Source: Rahnella rivi | GTDB lineage: Bacteria; Pseudomonadota; Gammaproteobacteria; Enterobacterales; Enterobacteriaceae | Length of the DNA stretch: 64,000 nucleotides | Direction: 5' to 3' | NCBI RefSeq assembly: GCF_019049655.1 | Contig: NZ_JAFMOX010000050.1 | Coordinates: 1 to 64,000, forward strand | Shown: positions 9,590-17,131 of the stretch, piece by piece | How positions within the stretch are numbered: the first letter of the stretch is position 1 | Layout: every line of letters starts with the position of its first letter | Notes under the pieces: model-generated | What the model was told of the DNA's origin: nothing | The model's input: the letters and a program-made list of their open reading frames with translations, nothing else | The model's database searches: none | Program-made: the position numbers and the translations under genes

Positions 9590-9838
9590 TTTAAACGCAT
9601 TTTTACTGGGGGCATTTTTATGCCGAGCCTATTACCGATTAACGGCAAATAATATTTTATTATTTAAATACCCCTCCAAAATTTGTTAACGCAAAAGAGC
9701 CGTTCTCTATCGTCAAAGAATGTTATTAAGATGACTGATGAAATTTAAAAGATTATCCGAATGGGAAAATGTTGACCATAAAGGTCTAAGGATCTGTAAC
9801 TAACGGTGTGTCAACAAGTAGGAATTACTGGAAGATGA

Positions 9839-9919
9839 CGGATGCTGATCCCAATGAACAACTTACTTAACGCATTAATAGCCATCGACCCTGCCCGCGC
9901 CGCCGTGTTGTGCGGTTAG
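9839..9919 (+). pseudogene. Duplicated 3' end of tssA (recombination scar)
   Basis: Twenty-six codons plus stop reproduce the tssA C-terminus: RMLIPMNNLLN then ALIAIDPARAAVLCG and TAG, against RMLNDMDTLLS then ALIAIDPARAAVLCG in the intact gene. The following 22-bp leader and the start of the PAAR gene are almost base-identical to 6410-6450. The scrap has no start or upstream homology. It is a footprint of a duplication that carried the tssA tail, leader and PAAR gene as one block. Confidence 0.92.
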
Positions 9920-9941
9920 AACTCAATAAAGGACTATCACT

Positions 9942-11204
9942 ATGGCAAAAGGTTATTACTTAGTTTTAGGCGATAAAACCACCTGCGGAGGAAAAATTCT
10001 TAGCGGTGAACCTACTCACACGATCATGGGCAACCCCGTTGCAAGGGAACAAGACCCTGTCACTTGTGGCCAACATCCCGGAATTTATAAGATCGTCGGG
10101 CATATACCTGGTGATTCAATACTGGGTCGAAAATTTGCTGGTACGTTACACAGCAAAAGTACTTGCCCCTGCCAGGCAAAATTTGTTCCGTCAATGGTAA
10201 ATGACGCGTATGACTTTTCAGAAAATCCCTCTTCAGCAACGCAATCTTCAGCACAGTTGAAAAATCCGGCCCTGTCTTCATATGTCACTGGAGAAACCAC
10301 AAATTCTGGGTATGTGCCAGATTATCCTGCGACTGCTTTGATTAATACACATACGTTGCCTGACATGAAACTTAGAGGAATGCTACAAGCGAACAATCAA
10401 GACATAGCTCTGCTAACCCCTGAAGAATGTATCGAGGTACTAAGCTCATGGGGAACATATAAGAGCGGATGGCTTCAGATAACACAGTCAGCTCCGGGGG
10501 CATTTATAGTCAACTATGGTACAAATATGAAAGATGTAGTCACTACTTCTATGATTATTTCACAACTGGGTAGTTTTGGCATTAAAGCAACAAACTTTAC
10601 TAATGCTAAGGGTACTGCGTTGATTAAAATAAGTGGATATCCGGGTGTTAGGAAGATATTGAACGCTCCTGTTTTTGCTGCTAAAAATCCTAAAATTGTA
10701 GATTTAGGAATCGGCAAATTTGGAGCTACAAAATCAATTATAGAAGGAGCCAGAGTTACATTTTATGTGGCTGCAGCTTACAGGATTATTGACTACATTT
10801 TAAACGATGAAACTTCACTTTCTACTTTCATAGGCTCTCTGGCTACAGATATCGCAAAAATTGGAATTGTCTCAGCCATTACCTGGGGAACACAATTAGC
10901 CGCTGCTTCCCTAACAACTTTTGTGGCAGGGCCGTTAATTGCTGCTGTAGTTGTAGGTTTTATTACAGTCGTTGTCTTGAATGAATTAGATAATAAATTC
11001 GGCATTACTGATAAGTTAGTAAAATATATAGAATCAGCCCAACAAGAATTCGTTTGGACGGCAAGGAAATTAGAAGAAGGCATCTGGGACATCGGCGCGA
11101 TGTATGTAGATCAAATGCTTGAAAAAGGTGTGGTGATTATAAAATCAGAAATAATGAGATACTTGCGAGCATCTCTTCAAGAATTAGCTCCCCAAACTTA
11201 CTAA
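9942..11204 (+). CDS. PAAR-domain T6SS effector with YafU-like putative pore-forming C-terminus (copy 2)
   Basis: This 420-residue paralogue of the protein at 6432 has an N-terminal PAAR domain that is nearly identical to copy 1, including at the DNA level. The core and C-terminus are clearly homologous but diverged (for example IDYILNDETSLSTFIGSLATD against VDFILNDQTTLAMFIGSLATD, split here by a few changes). The hydrophobic hairpin lies at about residues 302-348, followed by VVLNELDNKFGITDKL, close to the YafU motif. The tail ends APQTY. Conserved PAAR with a drifting toxin fits selection for new immunity specificity. The gene follows the duplicated tssA tail and is followed by two DUF1240 genes. 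Confidence 0.85.
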   Translation: MAKGYYLVLGDKTTCGGKILSGEPTHTIMGNPVAREQDPVTCGQHPGIYKIVGHIPGDSILGRKFAGTLHSKSTCPCQAKFVPSMVNDAYDFSENPSSATQSSAQLKNPALSSYVTGETTNSGYVPDYPATALINTHTLPDMKLRGMLQANNQDIALLTPEECIEVLSSWGTYKSGWLQITQSAPGAFIVNYGTNMKDVVTTSMIISQLGSFGIKATNFTNAKGTALIKISGYPGVRKILNAPVFAAKNPKIVDLGIGKFGATKSIIEGARVTFYVAAAYRIIDYILNDETSLSTFIGSLATDIAKIGIVSAITWGTQLAAASLTTFVAGPLIAAVVVGFITVVVLNELDNKFGITDKLVKYIESAQQEFVWTARKLEEGIWDIGAMYVDQMLEKGVVIIKSEIMRYLRASLQELAPQTY

Positions 11205-11218
11205 ACAAATGGAATTGT

Positions 11219-11635
11219 ATGAAAAAAAAATTGATTGCACTTTTAGTTACTTTAATTTTTGTGATTGTTATACCAACAATTTCATATTATCAATTCATTG
11301 AATGTGCCCAATACTTTACATATAACACAGAGATCATATACAGTAGATTTAGCATAGTGGTTATTCTTGCTCCAATTATCACAATTCCTTTTTCCATTCT
11401 AGGGTTTTATATTATTCTCACTGGAGAACTAGCTCCTGAAAAAATACAAAGAAATATAAACACCTTCGTTATTTATGCATTTATTTTCATTTTTTTATCA
11501 ACTATCATTGCTTCAATGCTGTACACCCATTACATTGAAAGCAAAGGCTATTACAGATGCAAAAGCACTCCTATTGGATGGTCTGCAGGAACTGCCATTA
11601 AATTTGTAATTGATGAGAAACTTTGCTTCCGATAG
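11219..11635 (+). CDS. DUF1240-type membrane protein, probable immunity protein 2
   Basis: This 138-residue protein starts 14 bp after effector copy 2. It has three main hydrophobic stretches (about residues 5-25, 46-70 and 82-103) and the family signature KGYYRCKSTPIGWSAGTAIKF ending in a cysteine. It is the most diverged of the three intact DUF1240 proteins here: GWSAG replaces GWTPG, and the N-terminal half differs. This is expected if it is matched to effector copy 2. Function is inferred from position and topology. Confidence 0.75.
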   Translation: MKKKLIALLVTLIFVIVIPTISYYQFIECAQYFTYNTEIIYSRFSIVVILAPIITIPFSILGFYIILTGELAPEKIQRNINTFVIYAFIFIFLSTIIASMLYTHYIESKGYYRCKSTPIGWSAGTAIKFVIDEKLCFR

Positions 11636-11756
11636 ATAATACATTAAAAAACTCAATGAGTTTAAACGCATGAAAATCATGTTATTTAAATGAAATAGGC
11701 ATGTTCTTCATTTTCAATAACTCAGACATTCTTACTCGTATAATACAGGTATACTA

Positions 11757-12191
11757 ATGACATATAACATAAAACAGCGGGTGTTATCATTATGTGGTTT
11801 TTTGTTTCTTGTAATAATATCTATTTCAGTTTTTTATGCTGGTGTTTATTTAATCTCAAAATATAATAATTATTCTCCAACTATCATTTTTACTGAATGG
11901 GGGGTTTTTGCAGTATTCTTTCCTCTTTTTTTTATGCCCTACGCCCTTATGTTAACCCCTGTTTTTATTAATGGTAAAAGCATTTCTGAAAAAAAAGCAA
12001 AAAAGCTAATAAAAACATCCCTCTGCTTTTTGTTACTCACCGCAATATCAATGGTTTTATTCTCCGCTTACTATAAGGAATCATTAAAACAAAGAGGATA
12101 TGTTGAATGTCAAGGAACGCCTTCTGGATGGACTCCAGGTATGGCGACCAAGTATACGATTAATAAAAATTATTGTATAAAAATAGATTAA
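11757..12191 (+). CDS. DUF1240-type membrane protein, orphan immunity-like protein 3
   Basis: This 144-residue protein resembles the copy at 7694 more than its neighbour at 11219: it shares KxRGYVECxxTPSGWTPGMATKYTI and a C-terminal cysteine. It has helices at about residues 10-32, 48-70 and 84-106. There is no effector directly upstream. The codons CAG-GTA-TAC-TAA just before its ATG would read QVY-stop, the ending of effector copy 1, so the scar of a lost toxin may sit here; that match is too short to be firm. An extra immunity gene could protect against toxins of sister strains. Start: ATG with AGGT 6 bp upstream. Confidence 0.72.
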   Translation: MTYNIKQRVLSLCGFLFLVIISISVFYAGVYLISKYNNYSPTIIFTEWGVFAVFFPLFFMPYALMLTPVFINGKSISEKKAKKLIKTSLCFLLLTAISMVLFSAYYKESLKQRGYVECQGTPSGWTPGMATKYTINKNYCIKID

Positions 12192-12249
12192 CTATTGAGT
12201 CTTTGATTCATCACGCTACTCGACTGATTTTCAGCAAAGGAATATTGAC

Positions 12250-12447
12250 ATGGCAAAGGGTTATTACTTAGTTTTGGGCGATAAAACCACCTGCGGGGGA
12301 AAAATCCTTAGTGGTGAACCTACTCACACCATCATGGGCAAACCCGTTGCACGTGCGCAGAAACCTGCGACCTGCGACCTGCGACCTGTGACCTGCGGTC
12401 AGAATCGCGGAATTTATAATAAAATCGTGCTGATTCCGGGAGATTAG
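12250..12447 (+). pseudogene. PAAR gene truncated after 65 codons
   Basis: The first 30 or so codons match the PAAR start of the two effectors almost base for base (GYYLVLGDKTTCGGKILSG). A 21-bp in-frame expansion of a 7-bp repeat then inserts seven residues. The frame ends at TAG in place of the Ser codon of IPGDS, and homology stops three bases after the ATA-ATG that follows. The start and the leader CAAAGGAATATTGAC are intact, so a 65-residue half-PAAR may still be made, but it lacks the last part of the domain and all of the toxin. Confidence 0.85.
12364..12398 (+). repeat. Five tandem 7-bp units (CCTGCGA and variants)
   Basis: Units at 12364, 12371 and 12378 read CCTGCGA, the fourth reads CCTGTGA and the fifth CCTGCGG. 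The intact PAAR copies have no such array at this position. Three extra units add 21 bp, which keeps the reading frame. Confidence 0.9.
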
Positions 12448-12450
12448 ATA

Positions 12451-12885
12451 ATGAAAAATATCATATATTTGTTATTTACTGTCACGGCGATCTTCTCAAT
12501 TATACAGTATGGGAAACCCAATATTGTTGTAAGAAACGATACGGATAAGGTAATTTCTGTTTATTTAAGCATGGGTAGACTCGGGGTTGAACCTGATGTA
12601 AGCGAGGCCAAATCAGCTAATCAACCCCAAAAATTACTCGCTGGCGAGTCTCTTCAGATACCCCTGTCACTTTCCGATTTACTTACAGATAATGAACAGA
12701 TCTACCTGGGGTGGAAAGTCAACGGGATGATTAATTCGTCAAAAAGAGTTGGTTACAAAATTTTCGATTTCACCCAATCAGAAGGGAGTTGCGCAGCAAA
12801 AATATTAGTAGGCAAACATGAAGAGACCCTAGAGTATACTCCCCGTTATTTTTGTTTTAAATTCCTTAAATTAACATCGAACTAG
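12451..12885 (+). CDS. Unrecognised secreted or membrane-anchored small protein
   Basis: This 144-residue protein begins MKNIIYLLFTVTAIFSII, a single hydrophobic N-terminal segment that could be an uncleaved anchor or signal. The rest is polar and looks beta-rich (PNIVVRNDTDKVISVYLSM), with two cysteines near the C-terminus. I do not recognise the family. Its ATG sits exactly where the truncated PAAR loses homology, 3 bp after that stop, so the junction brought it behind the PAAR start. A periplasm-facing immunity protein whose toxin was lost is one possibility. Composition is AT-rich. Confidence 0.6.
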   Translation: MKNIIYLLFTVTAIFSIIQYGKPNIVVRNDTDKVISVYLSMGRLGVEPDVSEAKSANQPQKLLAGESLQIPLSLSDLLTDNEQIYLGWKVNGMINSSKRVGYKIFDFTQSEGSCAAKILVGKHEETLEYTPRYFCFKFLKLTSN

Positions 12886-12932
12886 TTTTGGTTAACTGAG
12901 GGCTTAATGGACGAGATGCAATAAACACCTCT
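12886..12932 (+). pseudogene. Scar of the effector core region
   Basis: Bases here match effector copy 1 around 6994-7042. The frame reads GLNGRDAINTS, the same peptide as in copy 1 (copy 2 has TNMKDVVTTS), and then runs into unrelated sequence and a stop. It is too long an exact match to be chance. It marks a further lost effector copy just before tssF. Confidence 0.8.
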
Positions 12933-13359
12933 ATGAGGGTAAAAGATTTTTAATCTCCGGGACGCCCTGCGTGATTTACACTTAACATAGGATGTCAAAT
13001 ATCTCATTTAGTGCTGTTACCATCAGGTTATACTTTTCGTTAATTAAAAAATGAATCAGTTAAACAGCATCGTAGAAACACTCCGGAAACAATGAGTGTA
13101 TTAATACAAGTCTTTTTTATAACAGACATGTGGCGTAACCATTAACAATGTATAATCCTTGAGAAATTTATTCTATCTCTCTGCGATAGAAAATGAAGCG
13201 TGAATGTTTTTGCAATGAAGTTAATTAAATTATTGATTGGCATTATCAAACCAATTTAATATTATTTATTCTAATTCACACTCTCACAATGCAATGCATA
13301 ACGAAAAAACATGAAACATAAACATCTATATTTGGATAATTAGATTTACTGAGAATCTT
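12933..13359. other. AT-rich non-coding gap before tssF
   Basis: No gene is seen. The stretch separates the effector island from the second core block, so tssFGJE may need its own promoter (see 13233-13262). Confidence 0.5.
13233..13262 (+). promoter_or_regulatory. Candidate sigma-70 promoter for tssFGJE
   Basis: TTGATT at 13233-13238 and TAATAT at 13257-13262 are separated by 18 bp, about 100 bp upstream of the tssF start. In AT-rich DNA such matches arise by chance, so this is only a candidate. Confidence 0.3.
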
Positions 13360-15123
13360 ATGGAAGACTTAACCCTGCGTTATTTTGACGCTGAAATGCG
13401 TTATTTGCGTGAAGCGGGCGAAGAATTTGCCCGTGCGCATCCTGACCGCGCTGCCGGATTGAATCTGGACAAAACCGGTGCCCGTGATCCTTATGTAGAA
13501 CGCCTGTTTGAAGGTTTTGCCTTCCTGATGGGACGCCTGCGTGAAAAACTCGACGACGACCTGCCTGAACTGACCGAAGGTTTAGTCAGCCTGCTGTGGC
13601 CACATTACCTGCGCACGATCCCTTCCCTTTCTATTGTTGAATTCACCCCTGAATGGCGGGGAATGAAAGAGCGAATGGCGGTGAATAAAGGGTTCGAAGT
13701 GCTCTCCCGCCCTATTGGCGAGCGGGCTACGCGTTGCCGCTACACCACGACGCAGGACATCGAACTGTTGCCGCTGTCGCTCAGTCGCGCCGTGCTGGAT
13801 ACCGAACCGGATGGCCGCTCGGTGGTGAGATTGCGCTTTAACTGTGGTGAACTGGCCGACTGGAGCAAAATCAACCTGAGTCATCTGCCGCTCTATTTTG
13901 ATGCCGATGCGCCGCTGGCCTGCGCGTTACATGAAGCGCTGACACTCAACACTGCAAAACTGTGGATCCGCTTGCCGGGTCATACCGACCGACAGCCGCT
14001 GGACGCTTATTTTGCTCCGCAGGGGTTCAGTGAGCAGGATCAATTGTGGCCGAAAGGTGACAGTGCATTCAGCGGCTATCAGCTGTTGCTGGAATATTTC
14101 ACCTTCCGCGAAAAGTTTATGTTCGTCGCCCTTAAGGGTCTGGAAAACGTCGAATTACCCGCTGAACTCGCCTGGTTCAACATTGATGTGGTGCTGGAAA
14201 AACGCTGGGATCACGATTTCTCATTCTCAGAAAAGCACCTGCGCTTGCACTGCGTACCGGTTATCAATCTGTTCCCGCTCGAGTCCGACCCCCTGTCACT
14301 CTCATCGCTACAGACCGAATATTTGCTGCGTCCGATGCGCATTCAGGACGGTTATACCGAAATCTACTCAGTGGATTCGGTGGTGTCGTCTAAACATTCC
14401 GGTCATCAGATATACGTACCTTTCACCAGTTTTCGTCATAAAGGGGGAATGCTGCGCCATGATGCGCCGGAATATTATTACCACACCCGCGTCAAGCGCG
14501 GTCCTTCTGGCCTGCACGATACCTGGCTGGTGCTCGGCGGCGAAGCCTTTGATAACCACACGGTGCCCGATAACGAAAATCTCTCTCTGAGCCTGACCGG
14601 AACCAACGGACAGTTGCCGCGCAAATCATTGCAAAGCACCGTGCTGGACACTGCCGTGAAATCAACCGGCGCCAACGTTCGGGTGCGCAATTTGTCCGTG
14701 CCATCAATGCCGTGCTACCCGCCTAACCGTGACCGTTTTCACTGGCGGGTGCTCAGCCATCTTGGCAGCAGCTTCTTATGGATGATGGACAGCGCGGAAG
14801 TTCTGCGCGGAACACTTGCCCTGTACGACTGGACCGAAAGCGAAATGAACCGCCGTCGGCTGGAAGCCATTGCTGATGTTAAACACAGCGAGATTGAGAG
14901 GTTCGAACGCGGGTATCTGCTGCGTGGCGTACACATAGAAATTACCCTCGACAGCAACGGTTTTGCCGGTACCGGCGATATCTGCCTCTTTGGTGAAATG
15001 CTCAGCCGATTTTTTGCGCTTTACACAGATATTCATCTGTTTAACCGCCTGACCCTGATACTGCAACCCACAGGAGAACGTCTGGAATGGGAAGAGAATC
15101 ACAAACCCCGCATTCCCAGTTGA
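13360..15123 (+). CDS. tssF: TssF, T6SS baseplate wedge protein
   Basis: TssF forms the baseplate wedge with TssG, TssE and TssK in the cytoplasm. The 587-residue product is the usual length and begins with the family's typical helix (LTLRYFDAEMRYLREAGEEF, then HPDRAAGLNL and RDPYVERLFEGFAFL). Codon use returns to the GC-richer style of tssM and tssA, in contrast to the island before it. The Shine-Dalgarno sequence is weak (CTGAGAATCTT). The 3' end overlaps tssG by 37 bp, so the two are translationally coupled. Confidence 0.95.
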   Translation: MEDLTLRYFDAEMRYLREAGEEFARAHPDRAAGLNLDKTGARDPYVERLFEGFAFLMGRLREKLDDDLPELTEGLVSLLWPHYLRTIPSLSIVEFTPEWRGMKERMAVNKGFEVLSRPIGERATRCRYTTTQDIELLPLSLSRAVLDTEPDGRSVVRLRFNCGELADWSKINLSHLPLYFDADAPLACALHEALTLNTAKLWIRLPGHTDRQPLDAYFAPQGFSEQDQLWPKGDSAFSGYQLLLEYFTFREKFMFVALKGLENVELPAELAWFNIDVVLEKRWDHDFSFSEKHLRLHCVPVINLFPLESDPLSLSSLQTEYLLRPMRIQDGYTEIYSVDSVVSSKHSGHQIYVPFTSFRHKGGMLRHDAPEYYYHTRVKRGPSGLHDTWLVLGGEAFDNHTVPDNENLSLSLTGTNGQLPRKSLQSTVLDTAVKSTGANVRVRNLSVPSMPCYPPNRDRFHWRVLSHLGSSFLWMMDSAEVLRGTLALYDWTESEMNRRRLEAIADVKHSEIERFERGYLLRGVHIEITLDSNGFAGTGDICLFGEMLSRFFALYTDIHLFNRLTLILQPTGERLEWEENHKPRIPS

Positions 15124-16172
15124 ATGCCCGGCTTGCAAGGGATATCGCAAAGATTAACTTCTTTCGGTTTTGCCAGTTACTCGAGAAATCCGGCACATCT
15201 CCCCTCGGCGGCACCGCGAATCCGGCGGACGACCGGGTGCGTTTTCGGCCCCATCCGGGGATGGGGTTCCCGGTCAGCGAACTGAAGTCGCTGGAAACCG
15301 ATGCAGCACATGTCGATGCGCCGCCGACGGTACGCACCACCTTTATGGGGCTGTACGGCGTCGATTCACCTTTACCGACATCCTATATCGATGACATCAC
15401 CCAGCAACGCGAAGGACATGAGGCGCTGGAAGGTTTTCTCGATATTTTCAACCATCGCATCATGACGCAGTTTTATCGCATCTGGCGCAAATACTCTTAT
15501 CCGGCCACGTTCGAAGCAGGCGGTAAGGACAATACCTCGCAAAGCTTGCTGGGGTTGATCGGGATGGGTATCCCCGGTTCCCAGCAGCATTTTGCAACAC
15601 CTACCTCTCGCTTTCTGGCGTTGCTGGGTGTCATGCGCCAGCCGGGGAGAACGGCTGAAGGCGTACAGGCGTTGGTTCGCTTGCTGGCACCTGAAACCCG
15701 GGCTGACGTCACGCCGCATTGCCTGCGTACGGTACGCATTACTTCTCCAATGGCGTTTGCAGATGAAGGTGCGCAATGGATGGAAGGCGACACGGTGATG
15801 GGAGACGAAGGGACAGACGCCAACAGCCAGTTGCTGATTTCACTGCATACCTCAGACACCACTGAAGCCGCCGAATGGCTGCCGGATGGCATGATACTGG
15901 CTGATTTTATGGTGCTGTTGCGCGTCTATTTGGGCTGGCGTTACAAGGCCCGCATACAACTGACAGTTCCCTCTCATCTGCTGCCTGCACCGATTTTAGG
16001 TGATTCGCCAATCAGGCTGGGTCTGACCGGCGTGCTTGGGCTCGGCGATGGGCCCCCGTCGGACGATATACCCGAATATTTTACCGTTGAATTGGGCCAC
16101 TACCATGGAATGGCTCCTTATTTGCATCAGGAAGGAAAGCAACGTGTTATTAAATACCGCGTGGAAAAATAG
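15087..16172 (+). CDS. tssG: TssG, T6SS baseplate wedge protein
   Basis: This 361-residue protein is the TssG (ImpH/VasB) partner of TssF. Typical segments are KINFFRFCQLLE near the N-terminus, RVRFRPHPGMGFP and the FYGLYGVDSPLP-like stretch (here FMGLYGVDSPLPTSY) at about residue 90. It starts inside tssF with GGAGAACG upstream, and its end overlaps tssJ by 29 bp. The tight overlaps across tssF, tssG, tssJ and tssE indicate one transcript. Confidence 0.93.
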   Translation: MGRESQTPHSQLNARLARDIAKINFFRFCQLLEKSGTSPLGGTANPADDRVRFRPHPGMGFPVSELKSLETDAAHVDAPPTVRTTFMGLYGVDSPLPTSYIDDITQQREGHEALEGFLDIFNHRIMTQFYRIWRKYSYPATFEAGGKDNTSQSLLGLIGMGIPGSQQHFATPTSRFLALLGVMRQPGRTAEGVQALVRLLAPETRADVTPHCLRTVRITSPMAFADEGAQWMEGDTVMGDEGTDANSQLLISLHTSDTTEAAEWLPDGMILADFMVLLRVYLGWRYKARIQLTVPSHLLPAPILGDSPIRLGLTGVLGLGDGPPSDDIPEYFTVELGHYHGMAPYLHQEGKQRVIKYRVEK

Positions 16173-16683
16173 AATTGTCCTGCCAGCATTCGCCTTAGTT
16201 CTGGGCGGCTGCGGGCTGACGCAGACTGTGACTGACGGAACGGTATCTGCGACGAAATCCCTCTTCTATAAACAGATCAAAGTTCTGCATCTGGATTTTA
16301 CTGCCCGTGAAGCCCTGAATACCGACGCCCAGGAGGCAAACTCAGCGTCAGAGCCGGTATTAGTGCGGATTTATCAATTGCGCGACGATAAAAACTTCCA
16401 AAAAACGGTATACCAGCAACTGGCCGTTGACGGTGACGATGCCTTAAAAGATGAACTGCTGGCCAGCCGTAATGTGGTGGTTAAACCCGGCACCGCTGCA
16501 TCGTTAGATATGCCGATGGAAAAAGACGCTAAATTCGTCGCCGTCGTCGCCCTGTTCCGCCACCCTGATATGGAAAAAAATCACTGGCGTTTGATTCTCG
16601 CCCGTGAGGATTTAGATCCAGATAAAGCGCGCATCATTGAATTGGGTGAAAACCACCTGACGCTGCAGGCGGTGAAGGACTGA
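16144..16683 (+). CDS. tssJ: TssJ, T6SS outer-membrane lipoprotein
   Basis: TssJ anchors the TssLM complex to the outer membrane. I chose the GTG at 16144, preceded by AGGAAAGCAAC, because it gives a 179-residue protein with a clean lipoprotein signal: a basic start, a hydrophobic core and the lipobox VLGGC with Cys at residue 23. An upstream in-frame ATG at 16036 would bury the signal. The mature part is the usual small beta-sandwich with the family's VRIYQLRDDKNF and the LVAVFRHPD-like loop (VVALFRHPDMEK) thought to contact TssM. It overlaps tssG by 29 bp and tssE by 1 bp. Confidence 0.93.
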   Translation: MLLNTAWKNRIVLPAFALVLGGCGLTQTVTDGTVSATKSLFYKQIKVLHLDFTAREALNTDAQEANSASEPVLVRIYQLRDDKNFQKTVYQQLAVDGDDALKDELLASRNVVVKPGTAASLDMPMEKDAKFVAVVALFRHPDMEKNHWRLILAREDLDPDKARIIELGENHLTLQAVKD

Positions 16684-17120
16684 TGCCACTTTCCCGCTCT
16701 CCCTCACTCTACGAAATGCTGCTCGGCAACTTTGCCGGTGGCCTCGACCTGCATAATGTCAGCGAAGAGAATCAGGTGATCCTGTCGGTACTCGATAATA
16801 TGCAGCGCATTCTTAACTGTCGCGCCGGCACCCTCAGCCATCTGCCGGATTACGGCCTGCCGGACATGAGTAAGATCCTGCAAGGGATGCCGGGTACGGC
16901 GCATTCATTGCTGAACGTCCTGTCAGAGACGCTGCTTAAGTACGAGCCACGCATCAAAAAACTGCACGTCATTTTACTGCCGCAATCCACACCAGGACAT
17001 CTGGAATACGCCATCGACGCCGAGCTGAAAGAGCTCGGCTTAGTGCGTTTCGGCACAGAATTTATGCCGGAAGGCCGGGTGCTGATGCGCCACATGAAAC
17101 AGCAGAATTACGTCAGTTAA
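16683..17120 (+). CDS. tssE: TssE, gp25-like T6SS baseplate protein
   Basis: This 145-residue protein is of the GPW_gp25 family. It begins SLYEMLLGNF and has the LNCRAGTLSHLPDYGLPDM motif typical of TssE, which corresponds to the T4 gp25 region that starts sheath polymerisation. It shares one base with the tssJ stop and is followed after 11 bp by the VasL-like gene. Confidence 0.94.
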   Translation: MPLSRSPSLYEMLLGNFAGGLDLHNVSEENQVILSVLDNMQRILNCRAGTLSHLPDYGLPDMSKILQGMPGTAHSLLNVLSETLLKYEPRIKKLHVILLPQSTPGHLEYAIDAELKELGLVRFGTEFMPEGRVLMRHMKQQNYVS

Positions 17121-17131
17121 GGAAAACAACC

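Noticed and set aside
11700..11759. An effector scar before the third DUF1240 gene (QVY-stop)
   Set aside because: Only three codons match the effector tail, too short to be called.
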